64,000 nucleotides of DNA, from NCBI RefSeq assembly GCF_003946395.1, contig NZ_RHNZ01000005.1:1-64000 (forward strand), read 5' to 3'. The notes beneath the pieces were generated by a model, which made no database searches, was not told where the DNA came from, and worked only from the letters and a program-made list of their open reading frames with translations. The translations under genes and the position numbers were made by a program. The stretch is from Levilactobacillus fuyuanensis (GTDB taxonomy: Bacteria > Bacillota > Bacilli > Lactobacillales > Lactobacillaceae). Shown here one piece after another: positions 8,468 through 16,056 of this stretch; positions within the stretch are counted from its first letter, which is position 1; each line of letters opens with the position of its first letter.

Positions 8468-10096
8468 ATGGTTAAATTAACGGATGATTACTTAAACAAC
8501 AAGGCGGCTTTTGCGGCAGCCGGAATTACGGTTCCTACTTATGATCAAGACAAATTACGGACGGCAACAAACGAACACCCACGTTGGGTTCACTTTGGTG
8601 GGGGTAACTTGTTCCGGGCATTCCATGCATCCATCGCCAACACTTTAATTGAAAAAGGCGAATTGGATTCTGGTGTTATCGTAGCTGATACCTACGATGA
8701 CTCAGTTGTTGATGGTGTCTACAAGCCATTCAACGACCGGATCTTACGGGTCGTTACTAAGGCTGATGGTAACTTTGACAAAGAATTGTTTGCCTCAGTT
8801 ACTGAAGCATTGTTCGCTACGCCAGCTCGTGAAGCTGACTGGAAACGGATGCAAGAAATCTTCAAGGCACCTTCACTGCAAGTTGTTTCCTTCTCTATTA
8901 CTGAAAAGGGTTACAACTTAAAGACGGTTGCTGGTGACTTGAATGACATCACCAAGGCTGACTTGGCCGCTGGTCCAGCAGCACCTAAGGGGAACATGGC
9001 TGGCTTAGTTGCCTTACTGTTAGGTCGTTTCCAAAACGGCGCAACGCCATTGACTCTGATGAGTACTGATAACTTCTCCAACAATGGGGATAAGTTAAAG
9101 GACAGTGTCTTGACGATTGCCAAGGGCTGGAAAGAAAATGGCTTCGTGGGCCAAGACTTCTTAGACTACTTACAAGACAGCAAGAAGATTAGCTTCCCAC
9201 TTTCCATGATCGACCGGATCACGCCAAACCCATCTGAAACAGTTAGTGCTAAGTTGAAAGACTCTGGCTTCGATGACTACAAGATCATCCATACACCAAA
9301 GCACACCAACATTGCACCATTCACCAACACTGAAGAAGTCCACTACTTAGTTGTTGAAGACAACTTCCCTAATGGTCGTCCAAAGTTTGAAGACGCCGGT
9401 GTGATCTTAACTGACCGTAAGACGGTTGGCGAAGCTGACGAAATGAAGGTTACGACCTGCTTGAACCCACTGCACACGTCCTTAGCTATCTTTGGTAGTG
9501 TTCTGCAATTCAAGTCAATCTCTGACGAATTACAAAACAAGGACCTGGTCGGTGTTATCAAGCAAATCGGTTACGTTGAAGGTTTACCAGTTGTTACGGA
9601 TCCTAAGGTTATCAACCCTAAGGAATTCATCGACCAATTGGTTACGAAGCGTTTGCCTAACCCTTACATTCCTGATACGCCACAACGGATCGCTACCGAT
9701 ACGTCACAGAAGATTCCAGTTCGTTACGGGGTAACCATCAAGCAATACGTTGACCGCGACGGCTTTGATCCTTCGACTTTGGAATTCATTCCATTGACGA
9801 TTGCCGGCTGGTTCCGTTACCTGATGGCTGTCAACGATGAAGGTGAAGCCTTCGAACCAAGTCCAGATCCTATGATGGATGACTTGAAGAAGTACGTTGG
9901 TGACATCAAGTTAGGCGAACCTACTGACGTTCACGCCCACTTGAAGGATGTCTTGAACAACACGTCTATCTTCGGTCAAGACCTTTACGCTGTTGGTTTG
10001 GGTGAAAAAGTTGAAAACTACTTCAGCCAAATGATCGCTGGTAAGGGTGCTATCGTTAAGACCATCGAAGACGCCTTAGCAAAGCACGCTAAATAA
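8468..10096 (+). CDS. uxuB: Fructuronate reductase (mannitol dehydrogenase family)
   Basis: A 542-residue NAD-dependent polyol dehydrogenase that should reduce D-fructuronate to D-mannonate in the cytoplasm. The family nucleotide-binding motif is WVHFGGGNLFRAF at about residues 40-52. The length fits the long UxuB type (about 540) better than mannitol 2-dehydrogenase (about 490). AAAGGGCGG precedes the ATG at 8468; an in-frame start six codons earlier lacks a ribosome site. The product feeds mannonate dehydratase, encoded at 24913. Transcription probably comes from P1 and P2, with LacI, GntR and cre-like sites. Codon choice is strongly biased, as in highly expressed genes. Altronate/tagaturonate oxidoreductase is a possible alternative, but a uxaE gene nearby makes UxuB more likely. 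Confidence 0.85.
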   Translation: MVKLTDDYLNNKAAFAAAGITVPTYDQDKLRTATNEHPRWVHFGGGNLFRAFHASIANTLIEKGELDSGVIVADTYDDSVVDGVYKPFNDRILRVVTKADGNFDKELFASVTEALFATPAREADWKRMQEIFKAPSLQVVSFSITEKGYNLKTVAGDLNDITKADLAAGPAAPKGNMAGLVALLLGRFQNGATPLTLMSTDNFSNNGDKLKDSVLTIAKGWKENGFVGQDFLDYLQDSKKISFPLSMIDRITPNPSETVSAKLKDSGFDDYKIIHTPKHTNIAPFTNTEEVHYLVVEDNFPNGRPKFEDAGVILTDRKTVGEADEMKVTTCLNPLHTSLAIFGSVLQFKSISDELQNKDLVGVIKQIGYVEGLPVVTDPKVINPKEFIDQLVTKRLPNPYIPDTPQRIATDTSQKIPVRYGVTIKQYVDRDGFDPSTLEFIPLTIAGWFRYLMAVNDEGEAFEPSPDPMMDDLKKYVGDIKLGEPTDVHAHLKDVLNNTSIFGQDLYAVGLGEKVENYFSQMIAGKGAIVKTIEDALAKHAK

Positions 10097-10145
10097 TAGA
10101 TAATTAATGATCGCCACACATAGAACACATGAGGAGTGAATTTTT

Positions 10146-11027
10146 ATGATCACCATTCAAAACAGTCGCTTTCGGGTTGCGATTAATGAAGTTGGAGCCG
10201 AGTTAACCCATTTTGTAGATCAGACTACAGGTCGTGATTTAATGTGGAACAACGATCTCTGGCCAAAACATGCGCCGGTATTATTCCCGGCAATTGGTCG
10301 TTCAAACGAAGACAGCTACTTGATTGATGGCAAGAAATTCGAAATGCCTCAACATGGGTTCGTTAGTGGCTTGACTTTCGCCGTTCTGGATCAAACTGAC
10401 TCGGCTGTGACCTTGTCAGCCCGGGCAACCGACGAAACGAAAAAAATGTATCCCTTTGATTTTGAACTGCAAGTGACCTTTAGCTTAACGGCCGATGGCT
10501 TACACTTGAAGTTCGACGTCAAGAACCATGATTCGAAGGACCTTTCCTTCTCACTCGGTTCTCACCCAGCATTCAACGTTCCATTCGCAGATGGCGAGAA
10601 GTTTACGGACTACCAAGTTGCGTTAACGCCGGCACCTAAAGACTTAACCAACTTTGAAATCGTAAAAACGCCAAATCCATTCCGGAGCGGCAAGAGTTTA
10701 CCGTTCAAGAATGAAGATGGCGTGATTGATTTGACCTATCCGATGTTTGATGCCGGTTTGATTATCCTGAACGCACCAGGCCTGGAACATGTGACGTTAC
10801 GGTCTAAGGTCAGCGGCCAATCCATTACTTTGGATGTCCAAGACTTTGACTACGTGACGCTCTGGACCAAGGAAGGTGCCAACGCACCATTCCTCTGTGT
10901 TGAACCATTCAATGGTTTGCCAGATGTTTCAGGGGACTTACGTGAGCTGAAGAGTAAGGAAGGCAACCATCACGTGGCTGCTGGTGAAACGGCAACCATG
11001 GCATACACCATGCATATCAAGGCTTAA
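10146..11027 (+). CDS. Aldose 1-epimerase family protein (LacX-like mutarotase)
   Basis: A 293-residue galactose-mutarotase-like protein. The opening ITIQNSRFRVAINEVGAELT, the FGFSGLTF-like segment (here QHGFVSGLTF), SLGSHPAFNVPF (the histidine likely used for ring opening) and CVEPFNGLPD are characteristic of the LacX/YihR branch. It would interconvert alpha and beta anomers of a sugar or sugar acid in the cytoplasm. It lies 49 bases after uxuB with a TGAGGAGTG ribosome site, so it is probably in the same operon and works on the same sugars. Its stop codon overlaps that of the convergent phosphatase gene by four bases, leaving no room for a classical terminator. Confidence 0.85.
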   Translation: MITIQNSRFRVAINEVGAELTHFVDQTTGRDLMWNNDLWPKHAPVLFPAIGRSNEDSYLIDGKKFEMPQHGFVSGLTFAVLDQTDSAVTLSARATDETKKMYPFDFELQVTFSLTADGLHLKFDVKNHDSKDLSFSLGSHPAFNVPFADGEKFTDYQVALTPAPKDLTNFEIVKTPNPFRSGKSLPFKNEDGVIDLTYPMFDAGLIILNAPGLEHVTLRSKVSGQSITLDVQDFDYVTLWTKEGANAPFLCVEPFNGLPDVSGDLRELKSKEGNHHVAAGETATMAYTMHIKA

Positions 11028-11695
11028 TTAACGCGGTTGTAGGCAGTGACCTTGCCGGTAAAACCAGCATCCGTTCCCTGTGCGACTAGGGTGGTAATCC
11101 CACCATTGGCCGGGTAATTGCCGAGGGCGTCAAAGTCCGGACCATACCGCAGCACCAGCGAGCGAATCAAGGTGCCGTGGGTCACCACGAGGAGGCGGTC
11201 GCCGTCGTGAGCTTCAGTGAGTAATTCCTGAATCCCGCGGTCGACGCGACTGCTGAACGTGGCGCCGTCTTCTGAAAGATGACGGGGGTCCGCGGCGTGC
11301 ATGGCATCTCGGGCAACGTCAAACGAGTATCTCTGGATGATTTCGGCTTGGGTCTTGCAGCCTAGCTGCTGATCCTTGCCGACTGCCATCCAGGCTTGGT
11401 GAAAGTCCAAGCCCTCATAGGAACCAAAGAATACTTCACGAAAATCTTCGTGTTGTTCGGGTTCTGTCTGAAGGAAGTGATTCGGTTGGATGATATGTTT
11501 AGCCGTATCAATGGCGCGTTTGAGGTCGGATGAATGGTAGCTTTGATACTTGGTATCTTGCAACAATTGACCGACTTGATCGGCAGTTGCGATGCCGTCC
11601 GCCGTTAGCGGTGAATCAGCCCAACCTTGGAGTTTATCCATGGTGTTGAAGATGGTTTGACCGTGGCGAACGAAGTCGATAGTGATGGTTTTCAT
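11024..11695 (-). CDS. Histidine phosphatase family protein (phosphoglycerate mutase-like)
   Basis: A 223-residue member of the branch-1 histidine phosphatase superfamily. The catalytic FVRHGQTIFN lies at residues 8-17, the SSDLKRAIDTA arginine region at about 56-66, and the second histidine in VVTHGTLIRSL near residue 175. This places it with the cofactor-dependent PGM-like broad-range phosphatases common in lactobacilli rather than glycolytic GpmA. The substrate is unknown. It is transcribed alone, convergent to the mutarotase gene, and starts back-to-back with the dehydrogenase gene at 11797. Confidence 0.88.
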   Translation of the reverse strand: MKTITIDFVRHGQTIFNTMDKLQGWADSPLTADGIATADQVGQLLQDTKYQSYHSSDLKRAIDTAKHIIQPNHFLQTEPEQHEDFREVFFGSYEGLDFHQAWMAVGKDQQLGCKTQAEIIQRYSFDVARDAMHAADPRHLSEDGATFSSRVDRGIQELLTEAHDGDRLLVVTHGTLIRSLVLRYGPDFDALGNYPANGGITTLVAQGTDAGFTGKVTAYNRVN

Positions 11696-11796
11696 AATTA
11701 GCCTCCTAGCAGATGTCTATCAATATTATACGCATCTTTGGAAGCTACAGGTGTAAGATTGAATTTGAATTTAATTATTTTGGAGGTTTTTGGAAA

Positions 11797-12789
11797 ATGG
11801 CACAATATAAAATTGCGGTGGTTAACTCAAGTAGTTTTGGACAAGTCTTCAAGGAACACTGGCAACAAATCGAAGAAATCGGTGAAGTTAAGCGTTTCAT
11901 GCTTCCAACCGACATCGATGGTAAGTCATTAGCTAAGGAACTCGATGGCTACAACATTATCATCGCTTCCGTTACGCCAATGTTTAACAAGGAATTCTTC
12001 GACAACAAGGACGAAACCTTATTGATCTCCCGTCACGGGATTGGTTTCAACAACGTTGATATCAAGGCCGCTAAGGAACACGGGACTAAGGTGGCTATCG
12101 TGCCACAATTGGTTGAACGTGACTCCGTTGCCGAAAACGAATTGGCTAACTTGATGACCTTAGTTCGTCGGACGGTTCAATCCGCAGAACGCGAACGTGA
12201 TGACCGTTACGAAGACCGTGCTGAATTCATGGGTAATGAATTATCTGGCAAGACCTTCGGGGTTATCGGCTGTGGGAACATTGGTAGCCGGGTTGCTGAA
12301 TTATTCAGTGTCTTCGGTGGTCCTATTCTGGTTAACGATCCAGATCCTAAGGCCCCAGCTGGCTGGTTGAAGAGCCACAACGTTGAACGCGTTGACTTGG
12401 ATACTTTGTTGGAAAAGGCTGACTACATTTCTTTGAATGCTTCTTTGAACGATGGTAACTACCATTTGATCGATGCTAAGAAGATCGCCAAGATGAAGAA
12501 GGGTGTTTACCTGTGCAACAACGCGCGTGGTGCCCTCATCGACGAAACGGCCCTCTTAGACGGGATCAAGTCTGGTAAAGTTGCTGGTTACGCTGCTGAT
12601 GCTGTTGAAGTTGAACCTGTTCGTGCAACCTCACCATTACTGCAAAACGACCGCGTCTTATTGACGCCACATACCTCCGCTTACACCTACGAATGTCTTC
12701 ACGGTATGGGTGAAAAGTGTGTCAGCGATGTGAAGAATATTGTTGCCAACAAGCCGTTGGTTCGTGAATTAACGAGTACTTTAGCCTAG
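11797..12789 (+). CDS. D-isomer specific 2-hydroxyacid dehydrogenase
   Basis: A 330-residue NAD(P)-dependent dehydrogenase. The Rossmann motif is GVIGCGNIGSRVAELF (about residues 150-165). The catalytic Arg is likely in CNNARGALIDE, the acid in the ADAVEVEP segment, and the His in LTPHTSAYTYE. The protein has the D-LDH/phosphoglycerate dehydrogenase fold. Its place beside gluconokinase and 6-phosphogluconate dehydrogenase suggests reduction of a keto-gluconate to gluconate (as GhrB does in E. coli), but this is inference from neighbours; D-lactate dehydrogenase-like activity is an alternative. The start at 11797 follows TTGGAGG; a frame extending to 11713 lacks a ribosome site. Codon bias is strong. 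Confidence 0.8.
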   Translation: MAQYKIAVVNSSSFGQVFKEHWQQIEEIGEVKRFMLPTDIDGKSLAKELDGYNIIIASVTPMFNKEFFDNKDETLLISRHGIGFNNVDIKAAKEHGTKVAIVPQLVERDSVAENELANLMTLVRRTVQSAERERDDRYEDRAEFMGNELSGKTFGVIGCGNIGSRVAELFSVFGGPILVNDPDPKAPAGWLKSHNVERVDLDTLLEKADYISLNASLNDGNYHLIDAKKIAKMKKGVYLCNNARGALIDETALLDGIKSGKVAGYAADAVEVEPVRATSPLLQNDRVLLTPHTSAYTYECLHGMGEKCVSDVKNIVANKPLVRELTSTLA

Positions 12790-12790
12790 T

Positions 12791-12846
12791 AAACAGGCGG
12801 AACGGGACCATGTGCTGCTAATCAGTGGGCACGTGGCCCTGTTTAT
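12791..12846 (+). terminator. Hairpin after the hydroxyacid dehydrogenase gene
   Basis: A long imperfect stem with outer arms AAACAGG and CCTGTTT and inner arms CCATGTGC and GCACGTGG. The T-run is short (GTTTAT), so it may only weaken transcription into the gluconokinase gene. Confidence 0.5.
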
Positions 12847-12965
12847 ATCCTGAAGTTATACACTATGTGCTGATTATCGGCTATGTCTAAATGGCCGGTC
12901 GCCATCGGGCAGACGTAAATATTGTGAAATCCAAAAATCGCCAAAATAAAAGGAAGCTGAAAATT

Positions 12966-14504
12966 ATGGATTATTTAATCGGAATTGACGTTGGTACCAC
13001 GAGTACCAAGGCCGTACTGTACAACACTGACGGGGAAATCTTTGGCTATGCCAACAAGCTTTACCCCTTGATTCAAGACAACCCCGACATGGCTGAAGAA
13101 GACCCAGACGTTATCTTTGACGCCTCCGTTGAAGCTTTGAAGGAAGTTACGGCCAAGGCCGACCCTAAGGAAGGTAAGATCTTAGGGGTTTCCTGGTCAA
13201 CCCAACAACACAGTTTGGTGGGGATGGATGCCGATTACAAGCCAACGACGCGGGCTATTACGTGGGCCGACAACCGTTCTGAAAAGGTTGCTTCACGTAT
13301 GGCTAAAGACGGTAGTGGTCTGGAACTTTACAAGCGGACTGGTTTGCCAACCCACCCAATGGGTGTCGTTTACAAGTTACTCTGGATCAAGGAACAACAC
13401 CCAGATATCTACAAGAAGACCCAATACTGGGTTGGCTTGAAGGAATACCTGTTGTACCGGTACTTTGGGCAGCTCAAGGAAGAAACCAACATGGCTTCTA
13501 CCACAGGTCTCTTCAATATCCACACGATGGATTGGGACGAAGAATCCATGAAGTTGACGGGAATTACCCGCGACCAATTGCCAGAACTCGTTGACACCAC
13601 TTATCAAATGAAGGGCCTGCACCCAGAAATTGCCAAGAAGATTGGTTTCTCTGCTGACACGCCATTCATCATGGGTGGGACTGACGGTGCGCTCTCTGAA
13701 ATTGGTTTAGGTGCTATTAACAAGGGCGAGGTGGCTGTTACGATCGGTACCTCTGGCGCTGTCCGGACTTTCGTTGACAAGCCGCAAATCGACCCTAAAG
13801 GCCGGATTTACTGCTACCCAGTTATGCAGGGTAAGTGGATCATTGGTGGCCCAGTGAATAACGGTGGGATCGTCTTCCGTTGGGTTCGGGATAACCTCTT
13901 TGCTCCTGAAAAGGAACAAGCCAAAAAGGAAGGTAAGGATCCATACGACTTACTGACTGAAATTGCTAGCAAGGTACCAGCCGGTTCTGATGGTTTGATC
14001 TTCCACCCATTCTTAGGTGGTGAACGGGCCCCAATCTGGGACGGTAACGCGCGGGCTTCTTACTTCGGTTTGACCCGTCAACACAACCGTTCACACATGG
14101 TTCGGGCCGCACTGGAAGGGATTGTTTACAACCTCTACACCGTTGAATTAGCGTTGAAGGAAGCCATGGAACCAACTGCTATCTTGGCTGCCGGGGGCTT
14201 TGCCCGCTCACCACTATGGCGTCAAATGTTGGCTGATATCTTTGAAGAACCCGTCACGATTCCAGAAGCCTTTGAAAGTGGTTGCTTGGGTGCCATGGTG
14301 ATTGCGCAGATCAGTTTAGGCTTGGCCGACGACCTGTCAGTTGTTAAGAAGTTTATCGGGAAGATGAACACTTACGAACCAAACCCAGAAACTTTCGAAA
14401 ACTACCGCGAAATTATGCCAATCTACATTCGCCTGGGTCGGAAGCTGCAAACTGAGTACAATAGTATCGCAGAATATCAACGGAAACGCGCACCAAAGGA
14501 ATAA
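12966..14504 (+). CDS. gntK: Gluconokinase (FGGY family)
   Basis: A 512-residue FGGY sugar kinase expected to phosphorylate D-gluconate to 6-phosphogluconate. The ATP/sugar motifs are present: IGIDVGTTSTKAVLYN at the N-terminus, WSTQQHSLVG, TWADNR, GGTDGALSEIG, TIGTSGAVRTF and the C-terminal AAGGFARSPLWRQMLAD. Length and motifs match Gram-positive gluconokinases rather than xylulokinase, and the gnd gene follows directly, which supports the call. The start at 12966 follows AAGGAAG; a frame extending 25 codons upstream has no ribosome site. The product is used by Gnd (14621). Xylulokinase is a weaker alternative. Confidence 0.88.
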   Translation: MDYLIGIDVGTTSTKAVLYNTDGEIFGYANKLYPLIQDNPDMAEEDPDVIFDASVEALKEVTAKADPKEGKILGVSWSTQQHSLVGMDADYKPTTRAITWADNRSEKVASRMAKDGSGLELYKRTGLPTHPMGVVYKLLWIKEQHPDIYKKTQYWVGLKEYLLYRYFGQLKEETNMASTTGLFNIHTMDWDEESMKLTGITRDQLPELVDTTYQMKGLHPEIAKKIGFSADTPFIMGGTDGALSEIGLGAINKGEVAVTIGTSGAVRTFVDKPQIDPKGRIYCYPVMQGKWIIGGPVNNGGIVFRWVRDNLFAPEKEQAKKEGKDPYDLLTEIASKVPAGSDGLIFHPFLGGERAPIWDGNARASYFGLTRQHNRSHMVRAALEGIVYNLYTVELALKEAMEPTAILAAGGFARSPLWRQMLADIFEEPVTIPEAFESGCLGAMVIAQISLGLADDLSVVKKFIGKMNTYEPNPETFENYREIMPIYIRLGRKLQTEYNSIAEYQRKRAPKE

Positions 14505-14539
14505 ATTGTTAGTTTTGATGATTTATTTACAAAAACCGC

Positions 14540-14568
14540 TTGAAATTTGTAAAAGTTTTTCATATAAT
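14540..14568 (+). promoter_or_regulatory. Promoter of gnd
   Basis: TTGAAA (14540-14545) and a perfect TATAAT (14563-14568), 17 bases apart, in an A+T-rich gap between gntK and gnd. Confidence 0.8.
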
Positions 14569-14579
14569 AGAAGTCGTTA

Positions 14580-14593
14580 ACTGATATATTACT
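14580..14593. promoter_or_regulatory. Putative GntR operator in front of gnd
   Basis: ACTGATATATTACT starts about six bases after the expected transcription start. The identical 14-mer is found at 15960 in front of the GH31 gene. Confidence 0.65.
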
Positions 14594-14620
14594 TTTTTCA
14601 AGCAGAGAGGAACTTATACC

Positions 14621-15523
14621 ATGAAGATTGGATTAGTTGGATTAGGTAAGATGGGTAGCAACTTAGCTCAAAATATGATGGACAACGGTCACGAAGTTGT
14701 TGGATTTGATTTGAACAAAGATTTTGTTAAAGAAGTTGCTGGGTTTGGCGCAGAAGCAGCTACGTCACTGGAAGACTTGCTTAGCAAGCTGCCTTCACCT
14801 AAGATTGTTTGGTTGATGTTGCCAGCTGGCAAGCCAACTGAATCAACTGTTGCAACGCTGACTGAGGTATTAAGTGCTGGCGACTACATCGTTGATGGCG
14901 GGAACTCCTTCTGGCAGAATTCCGTTGAAGATGCCAAGAAGGCTGAAGCCAAGGGTATCAACTTCTTCGATTGTGGGACGTCCGGTGGTCAATCAGGTGC
15001 CCGTCATGATGGGAACTTTATGATCGGTGGGACCAGCGCCGAAGCTTTTGAAACGTTGAAGCCAATCTTCGAAGGCATTGCCCAAAAGAATGGTTACCTG
15101 TACACCGGCGCTGCTGGTTCAGGTCACTACTTGAAGATGGTGCACAACGGTATTGAATATGGGATGATGGAAGCTATCGGTGAAGGGTTCGATGTCCTGG
15201 AACACAGTGATTTCGATTACGATAACGAAGCCGTCGCTCAACTCTGGAACTCCGGTTCTGTTGTCCGTTCATGGCTCATGGAATTGGCTCAAGAAGCCTT
15301 CTCCAAGGATGCCAACCTTGAAGAAATTCGTGGGACGATGCACAGTTCTGGTGAAGGTAAGTGGACGTTACAAGAAGCCCTCAATCAAGAAGTTCCCGTT
15401 CCCGTTATCAGCTTAGCTTTGATGATGCGTTACCGGTCAATGGAAAACGATACCTTTACGGGTAAAGTTGTTTCAGCTTTGCGGAATGGTTTTGGTGGCC
15501 ATGCGGTCGACAAGATCAAATAA
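14621..15523 (+). CDS. gnd: 6-phosphogluconate dehydrogenase, decarboxylating (short type)
   Basis: A 300-residue enzyme that oxidises and decarboxylates 6-phosphogluconate to ribulose 5-phosphate. The nucleotide motif GLVGLGKMGSNLAQNM is at the N-terminus, the substrate motif is CGTSGGQSGARHDGNF, and the catalytic Lys-containing HYLKMVHNGIEYGMM follows. At 300 residues it is the short GndA/YqeC type, not the 470-residue dimeric enzyme; short forms often prefer NAD. AGAGAGGAAC precedes the ATG. It has its own strong promoter, a GntR-type operator and a terminator, so it can be induced separately from gntK. Ribulose 5-phosphate goes on to the phosphoketolase branch. Confidence 0.93.
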   Translation: MKIGLVGLGKMGSNLAQNMMDNGHEVVGFDLNKDFVKEVAGFGAEAATSLEDLLSKLPSPKIVWLMLPAGKPTESTVATLTEVLSAGDYIVDGGNSFWQNSVEDAKKAEAKGINFFDCGTSGGQSGARHDGNFMIGGTSAEAFETLKPIFEGIAQKNGYLYTGAAGSGHYLKMVHNGIEYGMMEAIGEGFDVLEHSDFDYDNEAVAQLWNSGSVVRSWLMELAQEAFSKDANLEEIRGTMHSSGEGKWTLQEALNQEVPVPVISLALMMRYRSMENDTFTGKVVSALRNGFGGHAVDKIK

Positions 15524-15551
15524 GTCTAAATTTTAAAACGGTGAAAACCGG

Positions 15552-15583
15552 AAGCTCAGGATGAAAATTCCTGAGCTTTTTTT
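15552..15583 (+). terminator. Terminator of gnd
   Basis: AAGCTCAGGA and TCCTGAGCTT form a perfect ten-base stem with a TTTTTTT run. Confidence 0.92.
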
Positions 15584-15915
15584 GTAGTGGTCTAGGACAC
15601 TGGTAAATGGACGTAAGGTATTTGGAGATTGGGATGTCGCGATATGAGCCTGTGAAAATTTTGGATTGGTAAAGGAACAGTAAAACTGGTATTTAAGTCT
15701 AGGGAATTGGAACGAATTAGTTTCATATTTTTTGACGTAATGAACTAATATAAGGCGTAAAAGTCTATGTGAAGGTCATGTTTTCACGTGATTTCAGGTT
15801 CCAAATTAATTTATTTTTCTAAAATAACAAATTGCCATTATTAAATTAATGTTGATATGTCGGGCTTTCAAGCAGTTATGATCTGGCGGTACTATAGAAG
15901 AAGAGGAAACATCCG
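15584..15915. other. Intergenic region without a gene
   Basis: No reading frame with a ribosome site is visible. It becomes AT-rich toward the right. TTTTCACGTGATTT at about 15781 loosely resembles the LacI-type palindrome of this window, but the match is poor. Confidence 0.5.
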
Positions 15916-15944
15916 TTGACAGCGCTTTCACTAACTAGTAAGAT
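15916..15944 (+). promoter_or_regulatory. Promoter of the GH31 operon with overlapping cre
   Basis: TTGACA (15916-15921) and TAAGAT (15939-15944) with a 17-base spacer. TGACAGCGCTTTCA at 15917-15930 matches cre at 13 of 14 positions and covers the -35 box, so CcpA should repress this operon when preferred sugars are present. Confidence 0.75.
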
Positions 15945-15959
15945 ATGGGTGTTGGCAGA

Positions 15960-15973
15960 ACTGATATATTACT
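15960..15973. promoter_or_regulatory. Putative GntR operator in front of the GH31 operon
   Basis: ACTGATATATTACT, identical to the site in front of gnd, about nine bases downstream of the expected start point. Confidence 0.65.
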
Positions 15974-16056
15974 ATTTCAATTGTTAGGTCCCATTACTGA
16001 GAATTGTTGACATATATCGGGCACAAGACAGTTTTTTTGGACAAGGAGTGAGATTA

